Assembly (NCBI RefSeq): GCF_019056515.1
Contig: NZ_CP064873.1
Location: 1,922,001 to 1,986,000 of the forward strand
Reading direction: 5' to 3'
DNA from: Microbacterium paraoxydans
GTDB taxonomy: Bacteria > Actinomycetota > Actinomycetes > Actinomycetales > Microbacteriaceae
Length of the DNA stretch: 64,000 nucleotides
Each line of letters begins with the position of its first letter. Within the stretch, counting starts at the first letter, position 1. Shown here one piece after another: positions 1 through 8,218 of this stretch. The position numbers and the translations under genes were made by a program. The notes beneath the pieces are model-generated. The model saw nothing but the letters and a program-made list of their open reading frames with translations. It made no database searches and was not told where the DNA came from.

Positions 1-1
1 C

Positions 2-514
2 ACGTCGCTCACCGAGATGCGGCGCATGCTGGGAGTGCTCCGCACCGAGGACCAGCACGCCGAGCTCGCACCGCAGCAGGGACTGGACGACGTTCCGGCC
101 CTCGTCGACACGATCCGCCGGGCAGGAGTGGAGGTCGGCCTCGTGCTGGAGGGGATGGAAGCGGCCTCCGCGGCCGGACCTGGCGTGCAGATCGCCGCCT
201 TCCGCATCGTGCAGGAGGCGCTGAGCAACGCCGTCCGCCACGCGCCCGGTGCCCGCGTCACCGTCCGGCTCCATGCCGACGCCGATGCCCTGCACATCCG
301 TGTGCACAACGCCGCACCGCCGCAGGCGACCGAGAGCCCCTCCGGCGGCTACGGCCTCCGAGGAATGCGCGAGCGCGCCGAACTGCTCGGCGGAAGCCTC
401 GCCGCCGGGCCCTCCGACGACGGCGGCTGGACCGTCGAGGCCGCCCTGCCGCTGTCTGCAACGGCCGTACCGCCCACCCCGACCGCCTCGGCGGAAGACA
501 AGGAGAACCCGTGA
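2..514 (+). CDS. Two-component sensor histidine kinase, C-terminal part (truncated by window edge)
   Basis: The 5' end lies outside the window; 170 residues are visible. The readable part starts in the dimerisation region (TEMRRMLGVLR, typical of HisKA_3 kinases) and continues into the ATP-binding domain: an N box (RIVQEALSNAVRHA, about residues 66-79 of the visible part) and a G box (GYGLRGMRERAELLGG). This is the NarL/DesK-type kinase family, which autophosphorylates on His and passes phosphate to a LuxR-type regulator. The phosphorylated His is in the missing part. Its stop overlaps the GTG start of the response regulator by four bases, so the two form a coupled pair. The signal sensed cannot be told from this fragment. 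Confidence 0.93.
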   Translation, partial: TSLTEMRRMLGVLRTEDQHAELAPQQGLDDVPALVDTIRRAGVEVGLVLEGMEAASAAGPGVQIAAFRIVQEALSNAVRHAPGARVTVRLHADADALHIRVHNAAPPQATESPSGGYGLRGMRERAELLGGSLAAGPSDDGGWTVEAALPLSATAVPPTPTASAEDKENP

Positions 515-1182
515 CGATCAGCGTGCTCATCGCCGACGACCAGGCGATGGTCCGCGCCGGTTTCGCCGCCCTGCTGGACGCGCACGAGGGGATCCGCGTG
601 GTGGGCCAGGCGGCCGACGGCGCGGAGGCCGTGACGCTCGCCGCGCGGCTCGATCCCGACGTCATCCTCATGGACGTCCGCATGCCGGAGCTCGACGGCA
701 TCGAGGCCACCCGCCGCATCCTCGGTCCGTCGTACCCTGCCGCGCACGTGCCGCGGATCCTCATGCTCACCACCTTCGACATCGACGACTACGTCTACGA
801 CGCCCTCGCCGCCGGGGCCAGCGGGTTCCTCCTCAAAGACGCTCTGCCGGAGGAGCTCGTCCATGCGGTCCGCGTGGTGGCCGGCGGCGATGCGCTCCTC
901 GCCCCCAGCGTGACCCGGCGCATGATCGAGCAGTTCGCCGGACGGCGGCCGGCCTCGCGGCGGTCGGCGACGGCCCTCGCCGAACTCACCGACCGCGAGC
1001 GGGAGGTCCTCGTCCTCATCGGCAAGGGCCGGTCGAACACCGAGATCGCGGGCGACCTGTTCATCGCGGAGCAGACCGTGAAGACCCACGTCGGCAAGGT
1101 GCTCGCGAAGCTCGGCCTCCGGGACCGCGTGCACGCCGTCATCCTCGCCTACAACACCGGCCTGGTCGAGCCCTCCGCCTGA
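511..1182 (+). CDS. NarL/LuxR-family response regulator
   Basis: 223 residues. An N-terminal receiver domain has the acidic pair D9/D10, the phosphoacceptor D55 in VILMDVRMPELDG, and the conserved Lys in LLKDA. A C-terminal LuxR-type helix-turn-helix follows (LTDREREVLVLIGKG, then SNTEIAGDLFIAEQTVKTHV). GTG start overlapping the kinase stop (GTGA) indicates translational coupling and a cognate pair. A near-palindrome just after the stop, upstream of the acyltransferase gene, could be a target site (listed separately). The regulon is otherwise unknown. Confidence 0.96.
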   Translation: MTISVLIADDQAMVRAGFAALLDAHEGIRVVGQAADGAEAVTLAARLDPDVILMDVRMPELDGIEATRRILGPSYPAAHVPRILMLTTFDIDDYVYDALAAGASGFLLKDALPEELVHAVRVVAGGDALLAPSVTRRMIEQFAGRRPASRRSATALAELTDREREVLVLIGKGRSNTEIAGDLFIAEQTVKTHVGKVLAKLGLRDRVHAVILAYNTGLVEPSA

Positions 1183-1185
1183 GTC

Positions 1186-1201
1186 ACCCCTGCGTAGGGG
1201 T
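1186..1201. promoter_or_regulatory. Candidate response-regulator operator (16-bp near-palindrome)
   Basis: ACCCCTGCGTAGGGGT has six-base inverted arms around a 4-base centre. It sits 45 bases before a -10-like TAGCCT, about -72 to -57 from the expected start of transcription, where an activator would bind. It could instead be a weak hairpin after the regulator gene. Function is inferred from position and symmetry. Confidence 0.4.
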
Positions 1202-1245
1202 CAGGACGGCACCACGGAGTGATGTCCCGCCCACCACCGCCTCCA

Positions 1246-1251
1246 TAGCCT
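1246..1251 (+). promoter_or_regulatory. Putative -10 box for the acyltransferase gene
   Basis: TAGCCT matches the actinobacterial TANNNT -10 pattern and is followed by a strong ribosome-binding site (AGGAGG at 1270-1275) and ATG at 1279. No clear -35 is visible, which fits an activator-dependent promoter. Confidence 0.35.
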
Positions 1252-1278
1252 CCGAGGACACCGTTCCCAGGAGGACTC

Positions 1279-2586
1279 ATGGTCATCGCCGCGGCTCCAC
1301 GCCTCAGCACCCCCGCCCCCGCCCCCGCCCCCGCTTCATCCGGCCACGCGGGTCACCGCGACACCGGCATCGACGTCGTGCGCGCCCTCTGCGTGCTCGG
1401 TGTCGTCCTGCTGCACGCCGTCATGGTCGGGGTCACGGTGTCCGAGACCGGACCGGTGTTCGAGAATGCGAGCGACGGCACGAGCTGGATCGCCCCGCTG
1501 AGCTGGCTGCTGCAGGTGATGCCGCTCTTCTTCGTGATCGGCGGATTCTCCGGGCTCCTCGCGTACCGCCGCCTCCGCGCCCGCGGCGGGAGCGCGACCG
1601 CCTTCGTGGCCGGTCGGGTGCACCGGCTCCTGCGCCCGGCCCTGTTCACGGTCGGCGCGGTCGGGGTCGCGCTCGCGGTGCTCACCGTCCTCGGTGTCGC
1701 GCCGGATCTCATCGCCGTCGCCGGCTTCCGATACGGACAGCCGCTGTGGTTCCTCGGGGTCTTCCTGCTGTGTCAGGCGCTGCTCCCCGCGCTCGTCGCC
1801 CTGCACGAGCGCGCGCCCCTGCGCACGATCACCGTCCTCGCCACCGCGGCCGTGGCGGTCGATGTCCTGCGGGCCGTGACCGGGACGGACGCCGTGGGCT
1901 TCCTCAACCTCGCTTTCGTGTGGTTGACGATGCAGCAGCTCGGATTCCTCCTCGCCGACGGCCGCGTGGACGCCCTTCGTCGCCGGACCCGCGTCACGAT
2001 AGGCATCGGCGCCCTCGGGGTGCTCGTCGTCCTGTTCCTCATCGGCGCGTACTCCCCCGACCTCATCGCTAACATCAACCCGCCCACGTGCGCCCTGCTG
2101 CTGGTCGGGCTGATCCACACGATCCTGTTCTCCCTGTACCGGCCGCACATCGGGCGCCTCAGTCTTCGCCGTCCGGTGGCCGCGTTCACCGCCTTCGTCA
2201 CCCGGCGGACGATGACGATCTACCTCTGGCACATGCCGGTGCTGCTGGCGATGGCCGGGGCGACGGCCCTGGTCGCCCTCCTCGGCGGATTCACTCTGCC
2301 CACGCTCGACAGCGCGGAGTGGTGGGCCGCCCGCCCGCTGTGGCTCCTGACGGCTGTCGTCCTCACCGCGCTGGTCGCGGTCCGTGTCGACCGGTTCGAG
2401 AATCACCCCTCGCCGCAGGCCACGTCCTCGCGGCGCCGCCTGGCCGTGGGAACCGTCCTCGGTCTCGCCGGAGTGGTGCTGCTGCTCGTCCTCGGCACGA
2501 CGGTCTCCACCGCCGCCCTCGCGGTGCTGCTCCTGGTCGCGGCGCTGCGGCTTGCTGGTCACACCGGACGCCCCGTCCTGGCGTGA
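1279..2586 (+). CDS. Acyltransferase family 3 membrane protein
   Basis: 435 residues. After a Pro/Ala-rich N-terminus (APAPAPAPAS) comes TGIDVVRALCVLGVVLLHAV, the characteristic first membrane helix of acyltransferase-3 proteins with its conserved His. About ten hydrophobic segments follow (for example LLQVMPLFFVIGGFSGLLAY and MTIYLWHMPVLLAMAGATAL). The family transfers acyl groups to extracytoplasmic sugars or lipids; the acceptor here is unknown. The strong AGGAGG Shine-Dalgarno five bases before ATG supports the start. It is separated by 96 bases from the two-component pair and may be its target. It ends 3 bases before the convergent EcfT stop. Confidence 0.88.
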   Translation: MVIAAAPRLSTPAPAPAPASSGHAGHRDTGIDVVRALCVLGVVLLHAVMVGVTVSETGPVFENASDGTSWIAPLSWLLQVMPLFFVIGGFSGLLAYRRLRARGGSATAFVAGRVHRLLRPALFTVGAVGVALAVLTVLGVAPDLIAVAGFRYGQPLWFLGVFLLCQALLPALVALHERAPLRTITVLATAAVAVDVLRAVTGTDAVGFLNLAFVWLTMQQLGFLLADGRVDALRRRTRVTIGIGALGVLVVLFLIGAYSPDLIANINPPTCALLLVGLIHTILFSLYRPHIGRLSLRRPVAAFTAFVTRRTMTIYLWHMPVLLAMAGATALVALLGGFTLPTLDSAEWWAARPLWLLTAVVLTALVAVRVDRFENHPSPQATSSRRRLAVGTVLGLAGVVLLLVLGTTVSTAALAVLLLVAALRLAGHTGRPVLA

Positions 2587-2589
2587 CCG

Positions 2590-3183
2590 TCAGCCGACTC
2601 CGCGGGCCGCGAGGGCATCGCCGACCTGATCCGCGTGGCGCAGCGTCAGCACGAGCAGCGGCACCACGCTGCGCACGCCCAGGCGGACTCCTCGTGCGCG
2701 CTCCGCGTCCCGCACCCGCTGCGCGAGTCCGGCCACGACGGGAACCATGGTCAGCGTGAGCGACACCGCCATCGACACCGCCTCCGGATCGACCCCGACG
2801 CGCCGCAGCGGACGCAGGAGGCGCTGCAGCACGGCCAGGAGATCGGCCATGCGCGTGGTCAGGGTGAGGAGGGCGGCGAGCAGCAGCAGCACGGCGACCC
2901 GCCCGGTGCTCACCCAGGCGGCGACGGGAGACACGAAGACGGCGAGGGCGATCGCGAGCACGAGCAGGACCGCACGCAGCCGCCACAGCTCCGTCACCGC
3001 GGCGGAGAGCGGCACCCCCGCGATCGGGTAGAGCGCGAGCACGGTCGCGAGGCAGACCGCGATGATGAGCGGCCCCTGCGGGAACAGCGTCAACGGGAGC
3101 GCCGCGATGGCGAGACCCGCCAGCTTCGGACCGGCCGGCACCCGATGCAGCAATCCCGCACCGACCGGGGACGGCACGATCAT
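2590..3183 (-). CDS. Energy-coupling factor transporter transmembrane protein (EcfT/BioN-type)
   Basis: 197 residues with about five hydrophobic segments (LAGLAIAALPLTLF, LIIAVCLATVLALYPIAGV, LLVLAIALAVFVSPVAAWV, AVLLLLAALLTLTTRMADLL). The second half carries the coupling helices of the T component, including ARG within ERARGVRLG, one of the short Ala-Arg-Gly motifs that dock onto the ATPase. ATG 3183 overlaps the EcfA stop (ATGA) and is preferred to GTG 3189. Together with EcfA it forms the energising module of an ECF vitamin/metal importer. No substrate-binding S component such as BioY is present in the window, so the substrate is unknown. Confidence 0.85.
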   Translation of the reverse strand: MIVPSPVGAGLLHRVPAGPKLAGLAIAALPLTLFPQGPLIIAVCLATVLALYPIAGVPLSAAVTELWRLRAVLLVLAIALAVFVSPVAAWVSTGRVAVLLLLAALLTLTTRMADLLAVLQRLLRPLRRVGVDPEAVSMAVSLTLTMVPVVAGLAQRVRDAERARGVRLGVRSVVPLLVLTLRHADQVGDALAARGVG

Positions 3184-3893
3184 GCGCACAACCGACGGTA
3201 GCGTGCGATGACCGCCTCGGGCTCTCCCTGATCGACGACGCGCCCGCCGTCGAACAGGACGGCGGTGTCGCAGCGGGCCGCGAGCTCGAGATCGTGGGTG
3301 ACGATCAGCACCTGCGCCTCCTGCGACAGAAGGAGGTCTCCGATCCGCCGCGCGTTGCGCAGGTCGAGGAGTGTCGTCGGCTCGTCCGCCACGATCAGCG
3401 CCGGCTCGGCGAGGAGCACCGCGGCGAGGGCCAGCATCTGCTTCTGTCCTCCCGAGAGCGACGACGCCGGGATGTCGGCGTGGGCACCGAGACCGTGGCG
3501 CTCCAGGGTCTCCTGCACGCGGGCGGCGATCTCGTCACGGGGCCGCCCTCGGAGCGACAGCGCCAGATCCTCGGCCGGAGTCGGCATCAGGATCTGGGCA
3601 TCCGGATCGGTGAAGACGAAGCCCACCCGGCGGCGCACGGCGGTCCGCTCCCGGAGCGCGTCGAGGCCGTGGACGGTGACCGTTCCTGTGGTCGGCGTCA
3701 TGAGGCCGTTCAGCAGCCGGGCGAACGTCGACTTCCCCGAGCCGTTCGCTCCGATCACGGCGATGCGCGGTGCGGTGAGCTCCAGCGTCACGTCGTCGAG
3801 GAGCACGCGGTCGTCGACGGTCACGCCCACGCCGTCGAGACGCAGCGTCCCCGGCTCCGCGATCGTCGTCGCGTCCCGCTCCCGCCAGCGCAT
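3180..3893 (-). CDS. Energy-coupling factor transporter ATP-binding protein
   Basis: 237 residues. Walker A GANGSGKST, a Q-loop-like region (FVFTDPDAQI), ABC signature LSGGQKQMLALA, Walker B ALIVADEPTTLLDL and the switch His in IVTHDLELAARC. The D-P-D-A-Q-I sequence is typical of EcfA/CbiO ATPases. The start at 3893 is chosen because AGGAGG lies four bases upstream; a longer reading would run into the divergent tetR gene. Translationally coupled to EcfT downstream. Divergent from a TetR gene across 50 bases holding two operator-like palindromes, so it is probably controlled by that repressor. Confidence 0.92.
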   Translation of the reverse strand: MRWRERDATTIAEPGTLRLDGVGVTVDDRVLLDDVTLELTAPRIAVIGANGSGKSTFARLLNGLMTPTTGTVTVHGLDALRERTAVRRRVGFVFTDPDAQILMPTPAEDLALSLRGRPRDEIAARVQETLERHGLGAHADIPASSLSGGQKQMLALAAVLLAEPALIVADEPTTLLDLRNARRIGDLLLSQEAQVLIVTHDLELAARCDTAVLFDGGRVVDQGEPEAVIARYRRLCA

Positions 3894-3902
3894 GCATCCT
3901 CC

Positions 3903-3937
3903 TGAACACCGTTCACCTGAACGCCGTTCACTATAGT
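3903..3937. promoter_or_regulatory. Divergent tetR/EcfA promoter with two tandem operator half-palindromes
   Basis: Two near-identical 13-bp palindromes, TGAACACCGTTCA (3903-3915) and TGAACGCCGTTCA (3918-3930), lie 15 bp apart. They abut ACTATAGT (3930-3937), itself a palindrome that provides a TATAGT -10 on each strand. On the plus strand TATAGT ends six bases before the tetR ATG, predicting a leaderless tetR mRNA. On the minus strand transcription would start inside the palindromes. Binding there by the adjacent TetR protein would block both promoters; this is inferred from layout. Confidence 0.7.
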
Positions 3938-3943
3938 GGGGGC

Positions 3944-4528
3944 ATGAGTCCCGAGACGAATCCCGCCCGTCACGATCGGGAGAGCGTCGCACGGACCGCC
4001 CTCGCCCTTCTCGACGAGGTGGGGTTGGCCGATCTCTCCATGCGCCGCATCGCGGCCCGGCTCGACGTGCAGCCGAGCGCTCTCTACTGGCACGTGGCGA
4101 ACAAGCAGGAGCTCCTCGCCGACCTCGCCGATCGGATCACCGCGACCGTCCCGGACGGAGCGGAGGGCGTCCTCGCGACCGCCCGCGCGCTCCGCGACGC
4201 CCTCTTCGCCTACCGGGACGGCGCCGAGCTCGTCCTCAGCACCTACGCGCTCCAGCTCGGCTCCGCGCATGCCCGCGACGCCCTGGTCGCCGCGCTCCGC
4301 ACCGAGGGGGCCGCCGATGCCGAGGACCGCGGGGCGGCGATCCTGCACTTCGTGCTCGGCCATGCCACCCTCGTCCAGCAGCGGATGCACGCCGACAGCC
4401 ATGGCGCACTCCCGGCCTCCGGCGAGGTCGACGTCACCGCGGGCCTGGACCGGGTGTTCGACCTCGGCGTCCTCGCCCTGGCCGGTGAGCTCAGCGCACC
4501 GATGACTCCGCGGCGTGCCCGAGCCTGA
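3944..4528 (+). CDS. TetR family transcriptional regulator
   Basis: 194 residues. N-terminal TetR helix-turn-helix (residues about 13-55: ARTALALLDEVGLADLSMRR, then IAARLDVQPSALYWHVANK). The LYWHV recognition helix resembles the tetracycline-repressor subgroup. The C-terminal half is a helical ligand/dimer domain. No Shine-Dalgarno is visible; a TATAGT box ends six bases before ATG, so the transcript is probably leaderless. Divergent from the ECF transporter genes and likely their repressor as well as its own. Its last 38 bases overlap the 3' end of the convergent MFS gene. Confidence 0.92.
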   Translation: MSPETNPARHDRESVARTALALLDEVGLADLSMRRIAARLDVQPSALYWHVANKQELLADLADRITATVPDGAEGVLATARALRDALFAYRDGAELVLSTYALQLGSAHARDALVAALRTEGAADAEDRGAAILHFVLGHATLVQQRMHADSHGALPASGEVDVTAGLDRVFDLGVLALAGELSAPMTPRRARA

Positions 4529-5861
4529 GCCCGGGGATCACCGCGAGCAGCACCAGCCCGACACCGAGGACGAACACGACGGCGAACGCGTCCGCGCCGC
4601 CGCCGAGGGTGGCGACGGCGAGCCCCGCCAGCGCGATGGCCACCGCCGAACCCGTGGCATCCGAGATCGACAGCGCCGAGGAGTTGAATCCCTGGTTCGT
4701 CTCGTCCGAGTAGGCCAGCGTCAGCACGGTGAGCCGCGGATACAGCAGCCCCATGCCGCCCCCGGCGAACGCCCACCCGACGATCACGAAGACCGGGGAG
4801 GCATCGAACGCCGCTGCGGCCAGGACGCAGAGCATCGCCACGAGCAGTGCGCCGAGGCTGAGCGCCGTGATGCGGTGATTGCCCAGCCGCTCACCGTAGC
4901 GGCCCTGCGCAGCCGACGCCCCGGCCCAGGCGAAGGCCGCGAGCATCAGGGCGACTCCGGCCCAGGTCGCGGAGAAGTCGAACTTCCGCATCAGCAGGTA
5001 CGGGATGTAGGCCTCGGCGGCGAAGAACGCCCCGGCTGCGATCCCGCGCATGAGCACGACGCTGGGGAGCCCGGCGCCCGCGCGCAGCGTCCGTCGTGGC
5101 AGGAGCGGCAGCACGACGACGCCGATCGCGAGCACGGCCCCCAGTGCCACCGGCCACCCGATCGCCGGATCCAGCTCGGCGGACAGTCCGATCACCACCG
5201 CGAGCACCGCCACGACGACGGCCAGCAGCAGACGGGTGAGCAAGGCCCGGCGGTCTTGCGGCTCCCCGCGGCCGAGATCGACACCCCGCAGACGGGTCGC
5301 GATCATCGAGAACGCGATCGCGGTCAGGACCGCCACGCCCAGGAACGCCCAGCGCCAATCGAGGTACTCCGCCACCGCTCCCGCGAGGAAGGGTCCGATC
5401 ATCGACGGGACCACCCAGGCGGCCGCGAACGCCGCGAACACCCGGCCGTGCAGGTGCGGCGGATACAGCCGCGCGACCACGACGTACAGGGCCACCGTCT
5501 GCCCACCCGCGCCCAGCCCCTGCACCAGTCGTCCGATCAGGAACTGGGGCATCGTCGTCGCGAACCCGGAGATCAGCAGCCCCAGGATGAAGAGGCCGAC
5601 GGCGGCGTACAGCGCGCCGCGCGGACCACGCGCGTCCGACCAGGACCCCGCCGCGACCATCCCGATCACGCTGGTCGCGAGCGTGCCGGCGAAGGCGACC
5701 GCATACAGCGACTCCCCGTCCAAGGCGTCGCTGACGATCGGCATGACCGTGGTCACCGCCAGGGCCTCGATCGCGGCGAGGAAGATCAGGGCGACGGCAC
5801 CCAGGGTCACCCAGAACCGGCTGCGGTCCCAGATCGTGGCGGTGGGATCCGCCGCCGTCAT
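4491..5861 (-). CDS. MFS transporter
   Basis: 456 residues, strongly hydrophobic, with 12 or more predicted membrane helices. The first helix carries IEALAVTTVMPIVSDAL, the motif seen in drug:H+ antiporters, and motif A-like SWSDARGPRGALY follows in the loop between helices 2 and 3. A central loop (about residues 200-215) separates two halves. It probably exports a small molecule. ATG overlaps the stop of the upstream MalY gene (ATGA), so the two are co-translated, suggesting export of a product or analogue handled by the lyase. Start confirmed by this coupling. The 3' end overlaps tetR by 38 bases tail to tail. Confidence 0.9.
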   Translation of the reverse strand: MTAADPTATIWDRSRFWVTLGAVALIFLAAIEALAVTTVMPIVSDALDGESLYAVAFAGTLATSVIGMVAAGSWSDARGPRGALYAAVGLFILGLLISGFATTMPQFLIGRLVQGLGAGGQTVALYVVVARLYPPHLHGRVFAAFAAAWVVPSMIGPFLAGAVAEYLDWRWAFLGVAVLTAIAFSMIATRLRGVDLGRGEPQDRRALLTRLLLAVVVAVLAVVIGLSAELDPAIGWPVALGAVLAIGVVVLPLLPRRTLRAGAGLPSVVLMRGIAAGAFFAAEAYIPYLLMRKFDFSATWAGVALMLAAFAWAGASAAQGRYGERLGNHRITALSLGALLVAMLCVLAAAAFDASPVFVIVGWAFAGGGMGLLYPRLTVLTLAYSDETNQGFNSSALSISDATGSAVAIALAGLAVATLGGGADAFAVVFVLGVGLVLLAVIPGLRLGHAAESSVR

Positions 5862-7012
5862 CGCTCGACGAGCGCGGCGATGCGCTCGATCGCCTCGGTG
5901 AGGATCTCCGGGCTCGTGCCGAAGTTGAGTCGCACGTGCCCGGCCCCTTCCTCGCCGAAGGCCGGGCCGAAGTGCAACGCCACCTTCGCCTCGCGGAGGA
6001 TCTTCCGGGCGGGGTTGTCTCCCCAGCCGAGGGCGGAGAGGTCGATCCACGCGAGGTATCCCGCGTCCGGAAGGCGATAGCGGGCGGCGGGGAGGTGACG
6101 GGCGAGCAGGTCCTCCAGCAGGACACGGTTCTCGTCGAGCGTGCACAGGAGGCCGTCGAGCCACGCGTCGCTCTCCTCCGAGAACGCGGCGACGGCGGCG
6201 AGCAGACCGAACTGCCCCGTCCGCCACTCCACCTCGACCGGCAGGTCGCGCACGACCGCGGACGTCTCCTCCGCGGCGGTGACCATGAGCGCGCACTTCA
6301 GCCCCGCGAGGTTGAACGCCTTGCTCGCGCTGACGACCGCATAGCCGATGCGAGCCGCCGCGTCGCTCACGGCGAGGAACGGCGTGAATCCCGCGCCCGG
6401 CTGGGTGAGCGGCGCATGGATCTCGTCGGAGACGATCGTCGCGCCGTACTCCTCGGCCAGTTCGGCCAGCGCGGACAGCGTCTCCCGATCGTGCACGGTG
6501 CCGGTCGGGTTGTGCGGGTTGCAGAGGAGCATGGCCGTCGCGCCGTCCTCGAAGGCGGCGCGGATCCCGTCGAGGTCGAGCTCCCAGCCGGTCCCCGTGT
6601 CGCGCAGCGGGACGCGCTGCACCTCGGCACCGGCCTCGGCGACGAGGTCGTAGAAGGGCGGGTAGACCGGCGGCGTGACGACGACGCGCTCCCCCGGCTG
6701 CGTGACGCGACGGAGGATCTCGACGATGCCCATGCTCACGTCCGCCGTGCTGCGCATCCGCGCCGGGTCGGGGCGCCAGCCGAAGCGACGCTCCGCGAAA
6801 CCCGCATACGCCTCCGCCAGCGGTGTCCGCGAGGCGATGTACCCGGTGTCCCCGAGATCCAGCGCCCGCTGCAGTGCGGCGGTGATCGCCGGGGCGAGCG
6901 GGAAGTCCATCTCCGCGACGAAGAGGGGCAGCACGTCCTCGGGATACTCCCGCCACTTCTCGCTGGTGCGCTCGCGCAGCTCCGACAGCGGCAGGGCCTT
7001 CACCGACAGCAT
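5858..7012 (-). CDS. MalY/PatB family PLP-dependent aminotransferase / C-S lyase
   Basis: 384 residues, a typical length. The fold-type I PLP enzyme signature is clear: substrate-side VAEMDF near the N-terminus, NPHNPTG, the PLP-contacting Asp in IVSDEIHAPL, and the Schiff-base Lys in SASKAFNLAGLKCA. The VAEMDFP and SDEIHAPL segments place it with MalY/PatB cystathionine beta-lyases, which cleave C-S bonds of cystathionine or cysteine conjugates to pyruvate, ammonia and a thiol. In some bacteria the same proteins moonlight as regulators. Followed by a coupled MFS gene. Precise substrate cannot be read from sequence. Confidence 0.9.
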   Translation of the reverse strand: MLSVKALPLSELRERTSEKWREYPEDVLPLFVAEMDFPLAPAITAALQRALDLGDTGYIASRTPLAEAYAGFAERRFGWRPDPARMRSTADVSMGIVEILRRVTQPGERVVVTPPVYPPFYDLVAEAGAEVQRVPLRDTGTGWELDLDGIRAAFEDGATAMLLCNPHNPTGTVHDRETLSALAELAEEYGATIVSDEIHAPLTQPGAGFTPFLAVSDAAARIGYAVVSASKAFNLAGLKCALMVTAAEETSAVVRDLPVEVEWRTGQFGLLAAVAAFSEESDAWLDGLLCTLDENRVLLEDLLARHLPAARYRLPDAGYLAWIDLSALGWGDNPARKILREAKVALHFGPAFGEEGAGHVRLNFGTSPEILTEAIERIAALVER

Positions 7013-7049
7013 TCGTCCTCCGATTCTCCCCGCGTCGATGCGGAGACGT

Positions 7050-7080
7050 CGAAGCGGGCGTGCCCGGCACGCCCGCTTCG
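7050..7080 (-). terminator. Terminator hairpin after the suf operon
   Basis: A perfect 14-bp stem (CGAAGCGGGCGTGC paired with its complement, 7050-7063 and 7067-7080) with a 3-base loop lies between the sufT-like stop and the MalY start. There is no T-run, as is common in actinobacteria. Confidence 0.7.
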
Positions 7081-7105
7081 TCTGGTGGTCAGGTGACCGG
7101 AACGC

Positions 7106-7435
7106 TCAGATCGCGAAACCGAGCGCACGCATCATGTCGCGCCCGTCGTCCGTGATCCGCTCGGGTCCCCACGGCGGCATCCACACCCAGTTGATGCGGA
7201 AGCGGTCCACGACGTTGTCGAGGGCCTGCGCCGTCTGGTCTTCGAGGACATCCGTGAGCGGGCAACCCGCGCTGGTCAGCGTCATGTGGATGACGAGAGC
7301 GTCGTTCTCGTCATCCCAGGCGAGGTCGTAGATGAGTCCGAGGTCGACGACGTTGATCCCGAGCTCAGGATCCATCACGTCCTTGAGAGCCTCGGTGACC
7401 GCGTCGTACTTCTCGTCCGTCAGGGTCGCTGTCAT
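7106..7435 (-). CDS. sufT: SufT-like metal-sulfur cluster assembly factor (DUF59/MIP18 family)
   Basis: 109 residues, a single DUF59 domain. The family hallmarks are DPELGINVVDLGLIYDL near the N-terminus and a conserved reactive Cys in TSAGCPL (C58). Family members help load Fe-S clusters onto target proteins. It is the last gene of the suf operon, 9 bases after sufC and followed by a strong terminator hairpin, a position typical for actinobacterial sufT. No SufS desulfurase or SufU scaffold gene is found in the window. Confidence 0.9.
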   Translation of the reverse strand: MTATLTDEKYDAVTEALKDVMDPELGINVVDLGLIYDLAWDDENDALVIHMTLTSAGCPLTDVLEDQTAQALDNVVDRFRINWVWMPPWGPERITDDGRDMMRALGFAI

Positions 7436-7444
7436 GCGATCAGC

Positions 7445-8215
7445 CTACGCCTCGATGGGAGCGGAGGGGTCGAGGAACCGGTCGTAGCCCTCGTTCTCCA
7501 GACGGTCGGCGAGCTCGGGGCCGCCCTCCTCGACGATCTTGCCCGCGACGACCACGTGCACGTAGTCGGGGCGGATGTAGCGGAGGATCCGGGTGTAGTG
7601 CGTGATGAGCAGCACACCGAGGCCGGTGGACTCCTTCGCGCGGTTGACACCCTCGGAGACGATCTTCAGCGCGTCCACGTCGAGGCCGGAGTCGGTCTCG
7701 TCGAGCACGGCGAACTTCGGCTTGAGCACCTCGAGCTGGAGGATCTCGTGGCGCTTCTTCTCGCCGCCCGAGAAGCCCTCGTTGACGTTGCGCTGCGCGA
7801 ACTTCGGGTCCATGCGGAGGTTGGCCATGGACTCCTTGACGTCCTTGGTCCACTGCCGGATCGAGGGCGCCTCGCCGTCGAGCGCGGTCTTCGCGGTGCG
7901 CAGGAAGTTCGTCACGGTCACGCCGGGGATCTCGACCGGGTACTGCATGGCGAGGAACAGACCGGCGCGGGCGCGCTCGTCGACGCTCATCGCCAGGACG
8001 TCCTCACCGTCGAAGGTGATGGAGCCGGAGGTGACCGTGTACTTCGGGTGGCCGGCGATCGTGTAGGCCAGGGTGGACTTGCCGGAGCCGTTGGGGCCCA
8101 TGATGGCGTGGGTCTCACCGGTGTTCATGGTGAGGGTGATTCCGTTGAGGATCGGGGTGGTCCCCGCCTCGGTCTCGACCGTCACATGCAGGTCGCGGAT
8201 CTCGAGAACAGACAT
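7445..8215 (-). CDS. sufC: Fe-S cluster assembly ATPase SufC
   Basis: 256 residues. ABC ATPase with Walker A GPNGSGKST (residues 40-48), SufC-type signature GFSGGEKKRHEILQ and Walker B FAVLDETDSGLDVDAL. The ETDSGLD sequence is diagnostic of SufC, the ATPase that drives the SufBCD scaffold. It lies 3 bases after the Rieske gene and after sufB-sufD, in the usual actinobacterial order. Confidence 0.97.
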   Translation of the reverse strand: MSVLEIRDLHVTVETEAGTTPILNGITLTMNTGETHAIMGPNGSGKSTLAYTIAGHPKYTVTSGSITFDGEDVLAMSVDERARAGLFLAMQYPVEIPGVTVTNFLRTAKTALDGEAPSIRQWTKDVKESMANLRMDPKFAQRNVNEGFSGGEKKRHEILQLEVLKPKFAVLDETDSGLDVDALKIVSEGVNRAKESTGLGVLLITHYTRILRYIRPDYVHVVVAGKIVEEGGPELADRLENEGYDRFLDPSAPIEA

Positions 8216-8218
8216 TCT

